The notes under the pieces were generated by a model. It worked only from the letters and a program-made list of their open reading frames with translations, ran no database searches and was not told the DNA's origin. This document shows, in pieces, positions 11,170 to 20,861 of a stretch of DNA of 64,000 bases. Position 1 is the first letter of the stretch. The number at the start of each line of letters is the position of its first letter. The position numbers were made by a program, and so were the translations under genes. Origin of the DNA: Glycine soja (taxonomy: Eukaryota > Streptophyta > Magnoliopsida > Fabales > Fabaceae); the NCBI RefSeq assembly GCF_004193775.1, contig NC_041006.1:26782163-26846162 (forward strand), in the 5' to 3' direction.

Positions 11170-12226
11170 AGTGGAGATGCAGTTCAAATTTTAGTTCACC
11201 TTCGTAATCCCTAGTAGAAACTCATAGGATTGGGATCCATTCTCTCACTAACTATTGAACTTTTGCTAGTTAACGGTCAAAAGGTCATTTTCCACTTAAT
11301 AAAATATTCATTGCAAAAAATATAAAAGAAAATACCTACCAGTACAACATACTATTCCAAGTATTATCGCATGGTCCATTCTGGACCATTTAAATTGCTT
11401 GTCCAGTGAAGCAATGGCCGCTTTCATATTAATGTTTTGATTTGTGCTTGTGAGAGTTGTGAGCAAGGGATTTGCTTTTGAGACTAAACTGAAATTTTGG
11501 TCATTTAGGTATCATAATTGTGTGATTTTAGATTTTACCTTCTAATTGTGTCAAGTTCCTTAGGTATCGCAAATGTACAATTTTACTTCTTTAGATTTTA
11601 ATTGTCTCATTTTGGTCCCTAGTCCTCACGTCTTGTAGATATGTGGTTTTAGTCTTTTAGGGTTTTTTTTAGTTGGAAGTAAGATATCCTTGCAGCCGGA
11701 AGTCATGAGACTAACCCTTAAGGCATGGATCACGAAAGTGAGTTTTGTCTCTCCCAACAAAGTTTTCTTTATAGCACAGCTAGGGAATCAAACTCATCAC
11801 ACAATTGAAGCCTAGAGTTCGGCCAATAATTGTTTTCGCCAAGGATTGAACTCAAATGATACTCGAACGATTTAACCTTAACTTTAATACATTAACCACT
11901 ATTTCCAATCACTTGATTAAAATTATTTATTTAATCAATAATGTGTGTGTGTTGAATATTTAGAAAGAGAGGATAGAGGTTGTTGTCTATAAATATTTTA
12001 ATTCAACTTAAATAAAAATTGTCTCCAATAAATATAACAAAAAAAAAAAAGGGTGAAGTTAAAATTATACATTATTGTTATGAAAAATTATCTTGCTTTG
12101 CTTAAATCTTTAAATCTTAAAAAGGTGTCATTTCTTTTTTTTTTAAAACAAAAAAGGTGTTATGTTTCCAATCAATTGTTAAAGCACATATACTCATGGA
12201 TATATATGGATACACATCATTGCTAA

Positions 12227-12278
<52 letters not shown>

Positions 12279-12323
12279 TTTTTTGTTAAAAAATATATAA
12301 AAAAATTAATTAAAAAATTAAAA
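11170..12323. other. AT-rich spacer with an (AT)n tract
   Basis: No gene seen. An AT dinucleotide run occupies about 12231-12274. Confidence 0.4.
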
Positions 12324-12328
12324 ATATT
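12324..12328. repeat. Target-site duplication ATATT (left) of gypsy element A
   Basis: ATATT precedes the left LTR and is repeated at 17640-17644 after the right LTR. Confidence 0.85.
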
Positions 12329-13002
12329 TGATAGGAGACCACTTAGGATCGTCTTAAAAAATAGGTATAAACAGAAAGGAACTTGACCCTAACCGTGACC
12401 TACCAGTAGAACCAAAGTCATCAAAAAGAGTGTGACCCTAACCGCGACATGCCAATAGAACCAACACTATCAGTCCTTAATCCAAGAACAAGGGAAAAAC
12501 TCTCATAGTAGAGAAACTCTCAAATTTTATTAATCTTAAAATTCTATCTCACAAAGTGTTGAAGGAGTCTATTTATAACTCCTATTAATAACCCTAAATT
12601 AGGCCCAGTGCCCAATAATTAATCTAATAATTAAAAGACTTAAAAATGAAAATAAATCTTATTCTAAAAAGTTGACTAAAAATTTATGAGTATGTTGGAC
12701 TTAATTATTATCTAATTAGCCCAATATTAATAGTCCACCAAAATTGATCAACTTGACCCATGGATGCTTCTTGTCTTATAAATTGGGCTTTCCAAAGTAA
12801 TTCTTCAAGTTGGCCCAAAGCATCTTGTAGGAGAGTGTTCCAATTAGGTGCAACCCTTAATTCACATTGTTATTTTTTCTCTTTGATCTTCAGAATCAGG
12901 CCTTGCAAAGCTTGCTTCATCATCCTCTTAGTCTTGGACCTTATCATAGGACCTTCAATCCCATGTAAAGAATCATTAGACGGGTTGGTTGCACCTCTAT
13001 CA
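12329..13002 (-). repeat. Element A 3' LTR
   Basis: 674 bp, TGATAGGAG...CCTCTATCA as read on the plus strand. It aligns with the right LTR along its whole length except for a gap of about 70 bp near 12652, between AAAAATGAAAATAAA-type words, probably a slippage deletion. It contains the last codons of pol on the minus strand (down to about 12870). Confidence 0.9.
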
Positions 13003-13236
13003 TTCTCTCCCTCTTTGAAAGGATTCGTCCTCGAATCTAATTTGTTACCTACACCAAAGGAAGATAGATCAGCCACATTAAAGGTAGCACTTATGTTACC
13101 GTATTTTCTTGGTCCAGCTTGTAAGCATTGCCATTTATCTTTTCTAGAACTTGAAAAGGTCTATCTCCTCTTGGTTGCTGCTTGGATTTTCTTTGAGCAA
13201 GAAATCTTTCTTTCCTCACATGAACACAGATCCAAC
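12870..13236 (-). pseudogene. Element A integrase C-terminal tail, extending into the 3' LTR
   Basis: The minus strand shows a VHVRKERFLAQRKSK motif just after the RNase H break, then PFQVLEKINGNAYKLD, the usual gypsy integrase tail. After a frameshift it continues with FNVADLSSFGV, RTNPFKEGEND and GPMIRSKTKRM in the open piece 12870-13076. The frame crosses the PPT and ends inside the LTR. An equivalent tail sits in the 5' LTR at 17378-17584. An LTR-encoded pol C-terminus is characteristic of CRM-type chromoviruses. Confidence 0.8.
13003..13016 (-). other. Element A polypurine tract
   Basis: Read on the minus strand this is AAAGAGGGAGAGAA, lying directly upstream of the 3' LTR start TGATAGAGG. 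That is the expected place for plus-strand priming. Confidence 0.8.
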
Positions 13237-13974
13237 CTACTGTTCACTAAAGTATGCAACTAGTTTAGAGTCCAACATCAATACAACCCCTATTCCAACA
13301 CCAAAAGCATCACATTCAATTTCAAAAGTTTTATCAAAATTAGGCAAACAAAGAAAAGGTGCATTGGTTAGCTTATCTTTCAATAAATTAAAAGCTTTCT
13401 CATGCACATTAGTCCACCTGAACACCACATTCTTTTTTACAAGTTCATTTAAAGGTGCAGCAAGTGAACTACAATTCTTCACAAATCTTCTATAAAAACT
13501 TGCTAAATTATGAAAACTTCTTACTTCATTAGCATTCTTAGGTACAAGCCATTCCCTAATTACCTTTACCTTTTCTTCATCCACACTTAATCCTTTTGAG
13601 CTAATGACAAAACCCAACAACACAACAGATTCATAGCAAAAAGAACACATTTTTAGATTGACATACAATTTATTTTCTCTCAAAACATTAAAAATAACAT
13701 GTAAATGATCAACATGTTCCTCTGATGTTTTGTTATAGATCAAAATGTCATCAAAATATACCACAACAAATTTTCCAACGAAAGCACGTAAAACATGGTT
13801 CATTAACCTCATGAAGGTACTGGGTGCATTAGTTAAACCAAATGGCATCACCAACCACTCATATAAACCATATTTTATTTTAAAAGCTGTTTTCCATTCA
13901 TCACCTTCTTTCATGCTGATCTGATAGTATCCTCTTTTCAAATATATTTTTGAAAACACACACGAGCCATGCAA
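13237..13974 (-). pseudogene. Element A reverse transcriptase and start of RNase H
   Basis: This 245-codon open stretch begins in the RT palm with [13 protein letters not shown] (a conserved D changed to Y). It contains [21 protein letters not shown] and the catalytic VVVYFDD, with YFDD at 13747-13758. It then runs through the RT connection ([20 protein letters not shown]) into RNase H (FEIECDAFG...VAYFSE). It stops exactly where RNase H should continue. Further N-terminal RT sequence lies upstream (about 13975-14130) with a stop in between. It would copy the element's RNA to cDNA if intact. Confidence 0.9.
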
Positions 13975-14133
13975 TTAATCAAGCATATCATCCAATCTAG
14001 GGATATGATATCTGCACTTTACAATGATGTTATTTATGTGCTATGTCCCTTCTTTATTTGGAACCAAGATCATAGGAACAGAACATGGGCTAAGACTTTC
14101 CCTTAGAAATCCCTTTTGCAAGAACTCATCAAC

Positions 14134-14950
14134 TTACCTTTGAATTTCCTTTGCTTCTTTTGGACTTGACCTATAGGCTGGCCTGTTTGGAAGTGAAGCA
14201 CCAAGAATGAAGTCAATTTGATGCTCAATACCTCTTGAAGGAGGTAATCCATATGGAATTTCTTCTGGAAAAACATCAACAAATTCATGTAACAAGGAAA
14301 CAACCTCACAAGACAAAGAAGAGTTAAGATCGTTAGTAAAATAAACATCATTGTACATGAGTACAAGTAGCTGCTCTCTAGCTATCAAAGCACTCTCAAC
14401 CTCTCTTTTTTTTTTTGCAAATGCATTCATTTTCTTATTTTTCTCTTCTTTGTTTTCTTTTATATTCTTTTCATTCTTTTGCTCACTCTCATTTTTCTTT
14501 TCTTTTCTCTCTTTTTCTTGAATGCTCAATTGCTTTTCTCTCAACTTACACTTTCTTACTATTATGATTTGATCGACATAGGCCTCAAAGTGTTAACACA
14601 ATGGTGCGATTGTTCAAAACAAGAGAATATCTATTTTTGTTACCAACATGTGTAATCTTCCTATCAAATTGTCGTGGACACCCTAGCAGTATATGCCTAG
14701 CATGCACAGATACCACATCACAAAGAACTTCATCTTTGTATTTACCAATGGAAAAAAGAAACCAACACTTGCTTGGTCACCCTTATGTCTCCACAATCAT
14801 TTAGTTATTAAAGTCTATATGGATTAGGGCGTTTTAATGTGGGCAAACCCAATTTCTCAACTAACAAAGTGCTAGCAACATTAGTACAACTTCCACTATC
14901 AATGATCAAATTGCATACCTTGTCTTATATGTGGCATCTTGTATGAAAAA
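14134..14950 (-). pseudogene. Element A protease and protease-RT linker
   Basis: The minus strand carries the aspartic protease motif LIIDSGSCTN near 14895-14925, where DSGS replaces the common D(S/T)GA, preceded by a stop shortly after HTRCHI. Downstream a broken frame gives GCPRQFDRK. The open piece 14134-14544 then has a lysine/glutamate-rich linker followed by FVDVFPEEIPYGLPPSRGIE, the conserved entry to gypsy RT. Stops and frame changes separate these parts. Confidence 0.78.
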
Positions 14951-16076
14951 TATGCTCATGTTGATTTTCATCACCTCCTACCTTAGACTGCATGTTAAGA
15001 GCATGCCTAGTAGCAAGCACATCTCCATTTACAGGTTCAACAATAACAACATCACAACAATTCTCCAATGATGGTATTTCCTCATCACTTGAGCTCTCAC
15101 TCTTTATTTCTCCATTATCCAACAATATCATGGCTCTTTTATTTGGACATTGAGAAGCAATATGTCCAACTCCTTGACACCTGAAACATTTGATATCATG
15201 AGATCTAGAAGATAAATTAATTTCCATTTTACCTTTAGGTGCATCAAATGAATTTTTGGACTTAGCTTCATCGTTTGACTTTGTCACAAATTTGTTGTTT
15301 TTCCAATTTGACTTCCATAAAAAGTGGAAGCAAATTTGGAAGTACTCTTACCTTTCAATTGCCTCTCCACTTGAATAGATTTATGCAGCAAGTCCTCCAT
15401 CTCCGTATAATGTTGCAATTCCACCACATCAGTTATCTCCTTATTTATACCTCTAATGAATCAGGCCATAGTTGCCTCATGGTCTTCTTCAACATTGGCT
15501 CTAATCATGACTATTTCCATCTCTATAGTAGTCCTCCACACTCATGTAACCTTGAGTTAGAGTTTGCAATTTTTTGTGCAAATCCTTATGATAGTGGTTA
15601 GGTACAAATCTCCTTCTCATGGCAGTCTTTATCTCCTCCCATCTACTAATAGACCTTTCACCATTCCTGCGCCTACTAGTCATAAGTTGATCCCAGTAAA
15701 TACTAGCATAATCGATGAATTTAACAACTGCTAGTTTAACATTTTTCTCCTCGGAATAATTATGGCAATCAAACACATGTTCAACCTTTCTCTCCTACTC
15801 CAAATACAATTCAGGGTCATTTTTACCTTGAAATGTAGGGATTGTCATCTTAATGCTCCCTAAATGATTATCTCTTTTTGGTTTGCCTCTTCGCCTTCTT
15901 CCATGACTTCTTACATCTAAATACTCCTCATCCTCCTCTTCTTCTGAAGTTGATTGTCTACAACTTCTAGATCAAAATGGAGATTGCAAACTATCCAATC
16001 TCAAGTATAAAGCTTGAAATTGTTCATTAAAAACTTTAACAAACAACTTGAGATCCACTCCTTCTTCTTCACTCAT
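14925..16076 (-). pseudogene. Element A gag
   Basis: Gag probably starts at the minus-strand ATG at 16076 (MSEEEGVDLKLF). An acidic/basic N-terminus is followed by [17 protein letters not shown] with a stop at a conserved tryptophan. The retrotransposon gag domain is at 15501-15776 (FDCHNYSEEKNVKLA, IYWDQLM, MRRRFVPNHYHKDL). A frameshift near 15520 moves the rest of the domain to another frame. The C-terminal piece 14925-15287 bears the nucleocapsid zinc knuckle CFRCQGVGHIASQC (CX2CX4HX4C), which is intact. Gag would form the particle that packages the RNA. Confidence 0.87.
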
Positions 16077-16884
16077 GATTAAAGTTGCAGCAAGAATTGT
16101 GTTAGAAGTGATCGTAAATGGACAAATAAATATCCTCACACAAACACTCTCTCACATGTTTACACTCAATAATTTTTTTTCACTCGTGTTTCACTCTTTT
16201 TGGCTTTTCCCCTCTAATAGTCTCACTTTTACCACCCAACTTCTCCTTATGAGCTCTTAAGTAAGAACCTTTGGTGTTGATTATACAAGACAAGACACAA
16301 CAAGGGATCAATGATAACTTAGTGAGTGAATAAGAACAAACAAAGGACAAGGAACAAGGGATTTGATAAAAACATTTTTTTTCAACTTGGAAACAAATGT
16401 AAAAAAACTGCCCAAATTTTTTTCAGGTTTTTTTTGCATTGTTTTTTTTTTTTTGCACGAAATTCAAATTTGAACGCAAATATGTGATTGGGCAGATCCG
16501 AATCTAGATTGTACCAGAATTTTGGTTCCAAATTTGAAAATCAAATTCAGATCCTAACAACTTTAATTATCCAAATATGGATTGTAACAGAATTTTGCCA
16601 ACTTTAATTATCCAAATATGGATTGCAACAAAATTTTGGCTCCAAATTTGAAAATTGATTTTTTTTTCTATTTTTTTATGAATTTTTGATAGTAAATACA
16701 AAAAAAAAGAAAAAAAGATATTGACACTAGGTAGAGTTCAGAAAAGAAAGATAGACTAAGAAATAGAACAATGGAAAACAAAACAATAATATAGAGTTGA
16801 ACAAAAGGAAAAAACAAACAAAGGAGGAAACACAAAAGAAGAAAGAAAATGCAAGGATAGATAACACCTGATTCAAGAACCGAA
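16077..16884 (-). other. Element A 5' leader
   Basis: The stretch between the primer site and the gag start has no coding signal. It contains a small tandem duplication near 16558-16650 of the words CTTTAATTATCCAAATATGG and CCAAATTTGAAAAT, and a long A-rich tract on the plus strand at 16690-16860. Confidence 0.6.
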
Positions 16885-16896
16885 GCTCTGATACCA
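16885..16896 (-). other. Element A primer binding site (tRNA-iMet)
   Basis: On the minus strand this reads TGGTATCAGAGC, the standard plant primer site complementary to the 3' end of initiator tRNA-Met, placed 2 nt inside the 5' LTR. Confidence 0.92.
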
Positions 16897-16898
16897 AA

Positions 16899-17639
16899 TG
16901 ATAAGAGAACACTTAGGATCGTCTTGAAAAACAAGTATAAACAGAAAGAAACTTGACCATAACCGTAACCTGCCGGTAGAACCAAAGTTGTCAAAAGGAG
17001 TGTGATCCTAACCACGACCTGCCGGTATAACCAACACTACCAGTTCTTAGCCCAAGAACAAGGAAAATCTCTCACAATAGATAAACTCTCAAATTTTATT
17101 AATCTTGAAACTCTGTCTCACAAAGTGTTGAATAAGTCTATTTATAACTCTTACTAATAACTTTAATTTAAGCCCAAGGCCCAATAACTAATCTAATAAT
17201 TAAAAGACTTAAAAAATAAAAATAAAAAGATAGTAGTCCATTACAAGTTCAAACATAGGCCCAAAATACAATTAAAAACGAAAATAAATCTTATTCTAAA
17301 AAGTTGGCTAAAATTTATGAGTATGCTAGATTAATTATTATCTAATCAGCTCAATATTAATAATCCACCAAAATTGATCAACTTAGCCCATGGATGCTTC
17401 TTGTCTTGTAAATTGAGCTTCCCATAGTGATTCTTCGAAGTTGACCCAAAACATCTTCATCAATTTGTAAGAGAGTGTCCCAATTAGAAGCAACACTTAA
17501 TTCACATTGGTCTTCTTTCTCTTTGATTTTTAGAATCAGGCATTCCAAAGCTTGCTTCATCCTCTTAGTCTTGGACCTTGTCATAGGACCTACAATCCCA
17601 TGTAAAGGATCATTAGACGGGCTAGTTGCACCTCTATCA
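16899..17639 (-). repeat. Element A 5' LTR
   Basis: 741 bp, TGATAAGAG...CCTCTATCA on the plus strand. It keeps a segment of about 70 bp that the other LTR lacks. It also carries the duplicate of the pol C-terminal frame (MTRSKTKRMKQALE at 17584 downward). Confidence 0.9.
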
Positions 17640-17644
17640 ATATT
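17640..17644. repeat. Target-site duplication ATATT (right) of gypsy element A
   Basis: Second copy of ATATT, immediately after the right LTR. Confidence 0.85.
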
Positions 17645-17760
17645 GTAGAAGACAACATGGTAGAAGTAAGAAATATTAAATTATATAATTATAATTTTAA
17701 ATTTACACAAGTGTATAAATACTTACAAAAACCATTTTCAATAAAATTCATTTTGTTTAT

Positions 17761-18416
17761 TGTACTATCTAGGGCCCACAAAATACACGTGGTGGCAACC
17801 TACATGGCACTCTGAGACACGTGTCAATCTTCAACGTCAGTCCTGCAATAGGAGCACAGACACTCAACCCTTAGTAGTCAGGCTCCTTAATTGACAAGTT
17901 ATCTCTAACCTATTAATATTTGAATATCTTTATCTTTTGGCAAGTAGTTAATTATCTACAAAGCAACACATTATCTACAAAGTACAATTATCTTCTATCA
18001 TTCTCTAGCTGCTTTTATCTATAAGCTATAGTTTATCTCTAACATTGGCTAATATATATAAGTCTAGAATTATATGCAAATGTTATAATAGTCCCTACAA
18101 ATAAGGACCTGCAACTACACTCCACTCCTATAAATACCGGATTCCATCGAACCCTCAATACAATTTCACACACTTCAGCACATGAACAACAAACTTGTGC
18201 CTCCTCTCTTTCGCTCACTCGAGCTTATATTTAAGCATATACTTACTTTATCTCCTAACTCGTATACTTACTTGAATGTCGAAATCTTTTATTTTGTAAG
18301 TCTCCCCTCCTATCCTCTTAACAAAGATGTCTCTATAAGCCGACGTGTAAACTTCGGGAGCCCACTTTAGCCACGTCTACTCTGACGTGTCCTAGCTCCG
18401 AATTTTAATAAATACA
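17761..18416 (+). mobile_element. Solo LTR (656 bp)
   Basis: The block starts TGTACTATC and ends AATAAATACA, giving TGTA...TACA inverted ends. It is bounded by TTTAT at 17756-17760 and 18417-18421. A promoter-like CTATAAATACC lies at about 18128, followed by a CT-rich leader. Near the end come TTGAATGTCGAAATC and CTTCGGGAGCCCA, words I associate with the U5 of plant Ty3-gypsy LTRs. No coding region or partner LTR is present. The 62-codon ORF inside (18182-18370) is just LTR sequence. Confidence 0.72.
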
Positions 18417-18515
18417 TTTATCTAATCAACATTGTATTATTGTACTTATATATGTAAATGCAAAAAAAATCTAAAAGTAAAAAAATGCATATTTAAAATG
18501 TTGAAATAGTATCTA

Positions 18516-18805
18516 CTCCCTCCTCCATTCTTATATATAAAACTCAATTACCTAATTTATCAAAATTAAAAAAATGATTAATTTAATGGATGTTAATAAA
18601 TTTATCTTAAATTTATATATTTTTTTCAAAACTATGCTTGTCATTAATATTCTTTTCTATTCTAATTGTTTGTTAATACATTGTCTCTATTCTTTAATGA
18701 GAAATATTTTTAGTCTAAAAATAATTACTATAAAAAATTATAAATTAAATCTTATAAAAAACAAATAATTTTAAAATTAATTCTTATAAATAATAAAGGT
18801 GAGAG
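18516..18805. mobile_element. Stowaway-like MITE (candidate)
   Basis: The left end is TA followed by CTCCCTCCTCCATTC. The right end, read in reverse complement, is TA followed by CTCTCACCTTTATTATTTATA. The ends are weakly similar, carry TA on both sides and enclose 290 bp of AT-rich DNA without a gene. The match is imperfect, so the call is tentative. Confidence 0.4.
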
Positions 18806-18973
18806 TATTATTGTAACATTGTACAACAGTTTTCTAGTGTATATTTTTTTTTTTTAAAAAAAAAATATTCAAAGCATTAGACCGGTTCAAGGAGAACATA
18901 AATGACAAACCAAAATTTCTAGATAACGGTTTCGGTGACCAATGTCCTAAGATACTATTTTAAGGAATTTTTT

Positions 18974-19049
<76 letters not shown>

Positions 19050-19257
19050 TATTATAAAAAGTCAATTTTATAACTAATATTTATATTCTTAAACGCTCGT
19101 ATGTCATAAAATTTACATTAATCGTTTTATATAATAGTCTCTTTATTTTTCCAAATTTTTGTTTGAATTTCAAAGCATGTAATTTTTCTGTTTTCCCCTC
19201 ATTATGGTAATTATTTTTTTAATCTATTTTTTATTTTTAATTAATATTTATACATCA

Positions 19258-19296
<39 letters not shown>

Positions 19297-20263
19297 TAAT
19301 GTGCATTTGATTTTTCTGTTTTACAAATTAATTTTCTAAACAATGATAGAAATTGTAATATATACACACACATAATATTCATTTTTATAATAATTACATG
19401 ATGTCTAATAATAAATTATGTTTTAAAAAATATTATATTTTATTAAAAAAATAAATAAGTTTTAATGTATACTTACGCAAATACAATATTTGATGATATT
19501 ATTAACATTAATAACATATTATATTTAATAAATATAGTATTCGATGCTTTATAAGAAAAATATCCATTTATCTATATGTTCATGCAAATACTATATTAAT
19601 AACGTTAATTAAATACTACCTTAATTTGATTTCTTTGAAATATGTTATATGAAAGATTTAAAATATTTTCATTTATTAAAAAGCAGTAGTGTAAAGAATA
19701 TTTTAATAATAATTTTTTAATGGGAGGTAATGGAACATTAACAAAAAATTAAAATATAGAATAAAGTGTCATATATTTAAACCCCATAGGAAAAAGAAAA
19801 CATGGTATTATTTTTATTATTGGCACGGAGTGTATATCTAACATAAGAAAACCCCATAAACACTTCTCGCTAATAATATAATAATTAAAAAATATATCAT
19901 GAGGGAAAATTCCGTTTATATTTAACATAAAAAAAACAAAGTGACAGTTTGATTTAAATGTTTTTTATTTTCATTTAAAAAAACAGATAAAAAATAAGAA
20001 TGAAAATACCTTTTGTTTAAAATTTAGAAAAACAAACTCATACTACAAACAACATATCAACATTTTAAAACTTTTTTAAAGAAGTGAAAACGTGATAACA
20101 TTTTATTTTCTTATCAACATGATTTCTAAATCTTAAGAATTTAAAAATAAAAATTATTTCAAAAAAAAATACTCAAGTCAAACAGCAACTTAGAATATAT
20201 AATAATATTTACATTTGGGAGAAAAGGAGTGTATTATGATCATTTCCTTAATTACGATTTGGG
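18806..20263. other. AT-rich spacer with TA microsatellites
   Basis: TA dinucleotide runs at about 18978-19047 and 19261-19291. No gene seen. Confidence 0.5.
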
Positions 20264-20861
20264 TTAATTAAATTTTTAGTTCTTAAATTATGGAGTTTTG
20301 AATTTTTTATCCCTAAACTATTTTTTTAAAAATTTGATCTTTAAAGAATTTGTCATTATTAAAAATAGTCTCTGTCGTTAATGATTTGTTAAATGCTGAA
20401 ATGTCTAATTAAGTGATCATGAATATCACCATAGATTATAGATGAAGAGGATGAGTTGCTCCTCTACATCACATATCTACTGATGAGTAGTTATTGAGGG
20501 GTGCTTAGAACGTTAGGATTCAATAATAATTCTTCTCTTTTGATTTTATATTTTAATAACATAATATTCTAATTATTTATCTAAATATAATAAAACTTAC
20601 ATGACATATATATTGCATACACCTGATATTTAATTTGTCTTGTTTCATAACATTTCATCACTTGATAAAGGACATTAACAATAGAGAGTAGAGACTATTT
20701 TTAACAACGACAAATTCTTTAGAGATCAATTTTTTAAAAAAGATGGTTTAAAAACCAAAACTCCATAATTTACAAATTCTTTAGGGATCAATTTTTAAAA
20801 AAAATAATTTAAAAACCAAAAATTCAAAACTCCATAATTTAATTACTAGAAACTTAATTAA
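20264..20861. repeat. Inverted-repeat (foldback/MITE-like) element
   Basis: The left arm TTAATTAAATTTTTAGTTC...AAATTATGGAGTTTTGAAT is matched in reverse complement by the right arm ending AATTACTAGAAACTTAATTAA. Both arms go on to ATTGATC(C/T)(T/C)TAAAGAATTTGTC and a shared AAAATAGTCTCT. The right arm contains an extra partial copy of itself. The centre, about 20430-20640, is unique. No coding frame. Confidence 0.6.

Larger units (their letters stand above)
12329..17639 (-). mobile_element. Ty3-gypsy element A (5.3 kb, both LTRs, integrase deleted)
   Basis: This is a structurally delimited minus-strand Ty3-gypsy retrotransposon. It has LTRs at 12329-13002 (3') and 16899-17639 (5'), both starting TGATA and ending TATCA. 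It also has an iMet primer site, a polypurine tract, and a 5-bp target duplication, ATATT. The order in the element's sense is gag, protease, reverse transcriptase and the beginning of RNase H. Then comes an abrupt jump to the integrase C-terminus, which runs into the 3' LTR. The integrase core and most of RNase H are missing, so the copy is non-autonomous. The LTRs differ by many substitutions and a gap of about 70 bp, indicating an old insertion. Confidence 0.92.

Noticed and set aside
10905..11171. Plus-strand ORF of 88 codons
   Set aside because: It lies entirely within the Cassandra-type LTR and opposes the 5S-like segment; no protein motif.
12760..13263. Plus-strand ORF of 167 codons
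   Set aside because: It lies antisense to the gypsy A pol tail and LTR; the minus-strand frame has recognisable integrase-tail motifs and this one has none.
17757..18446. A 10-bp direct repeat TTATTGTACT at 17757-17766 and 18437-18446, considered as a transposon target duplication
   Set aside because: The enclosed ends do not form inverted repeats. The overlapping LTR solution (TG...CA with TTTAT on both sides) explains the boundaries better.
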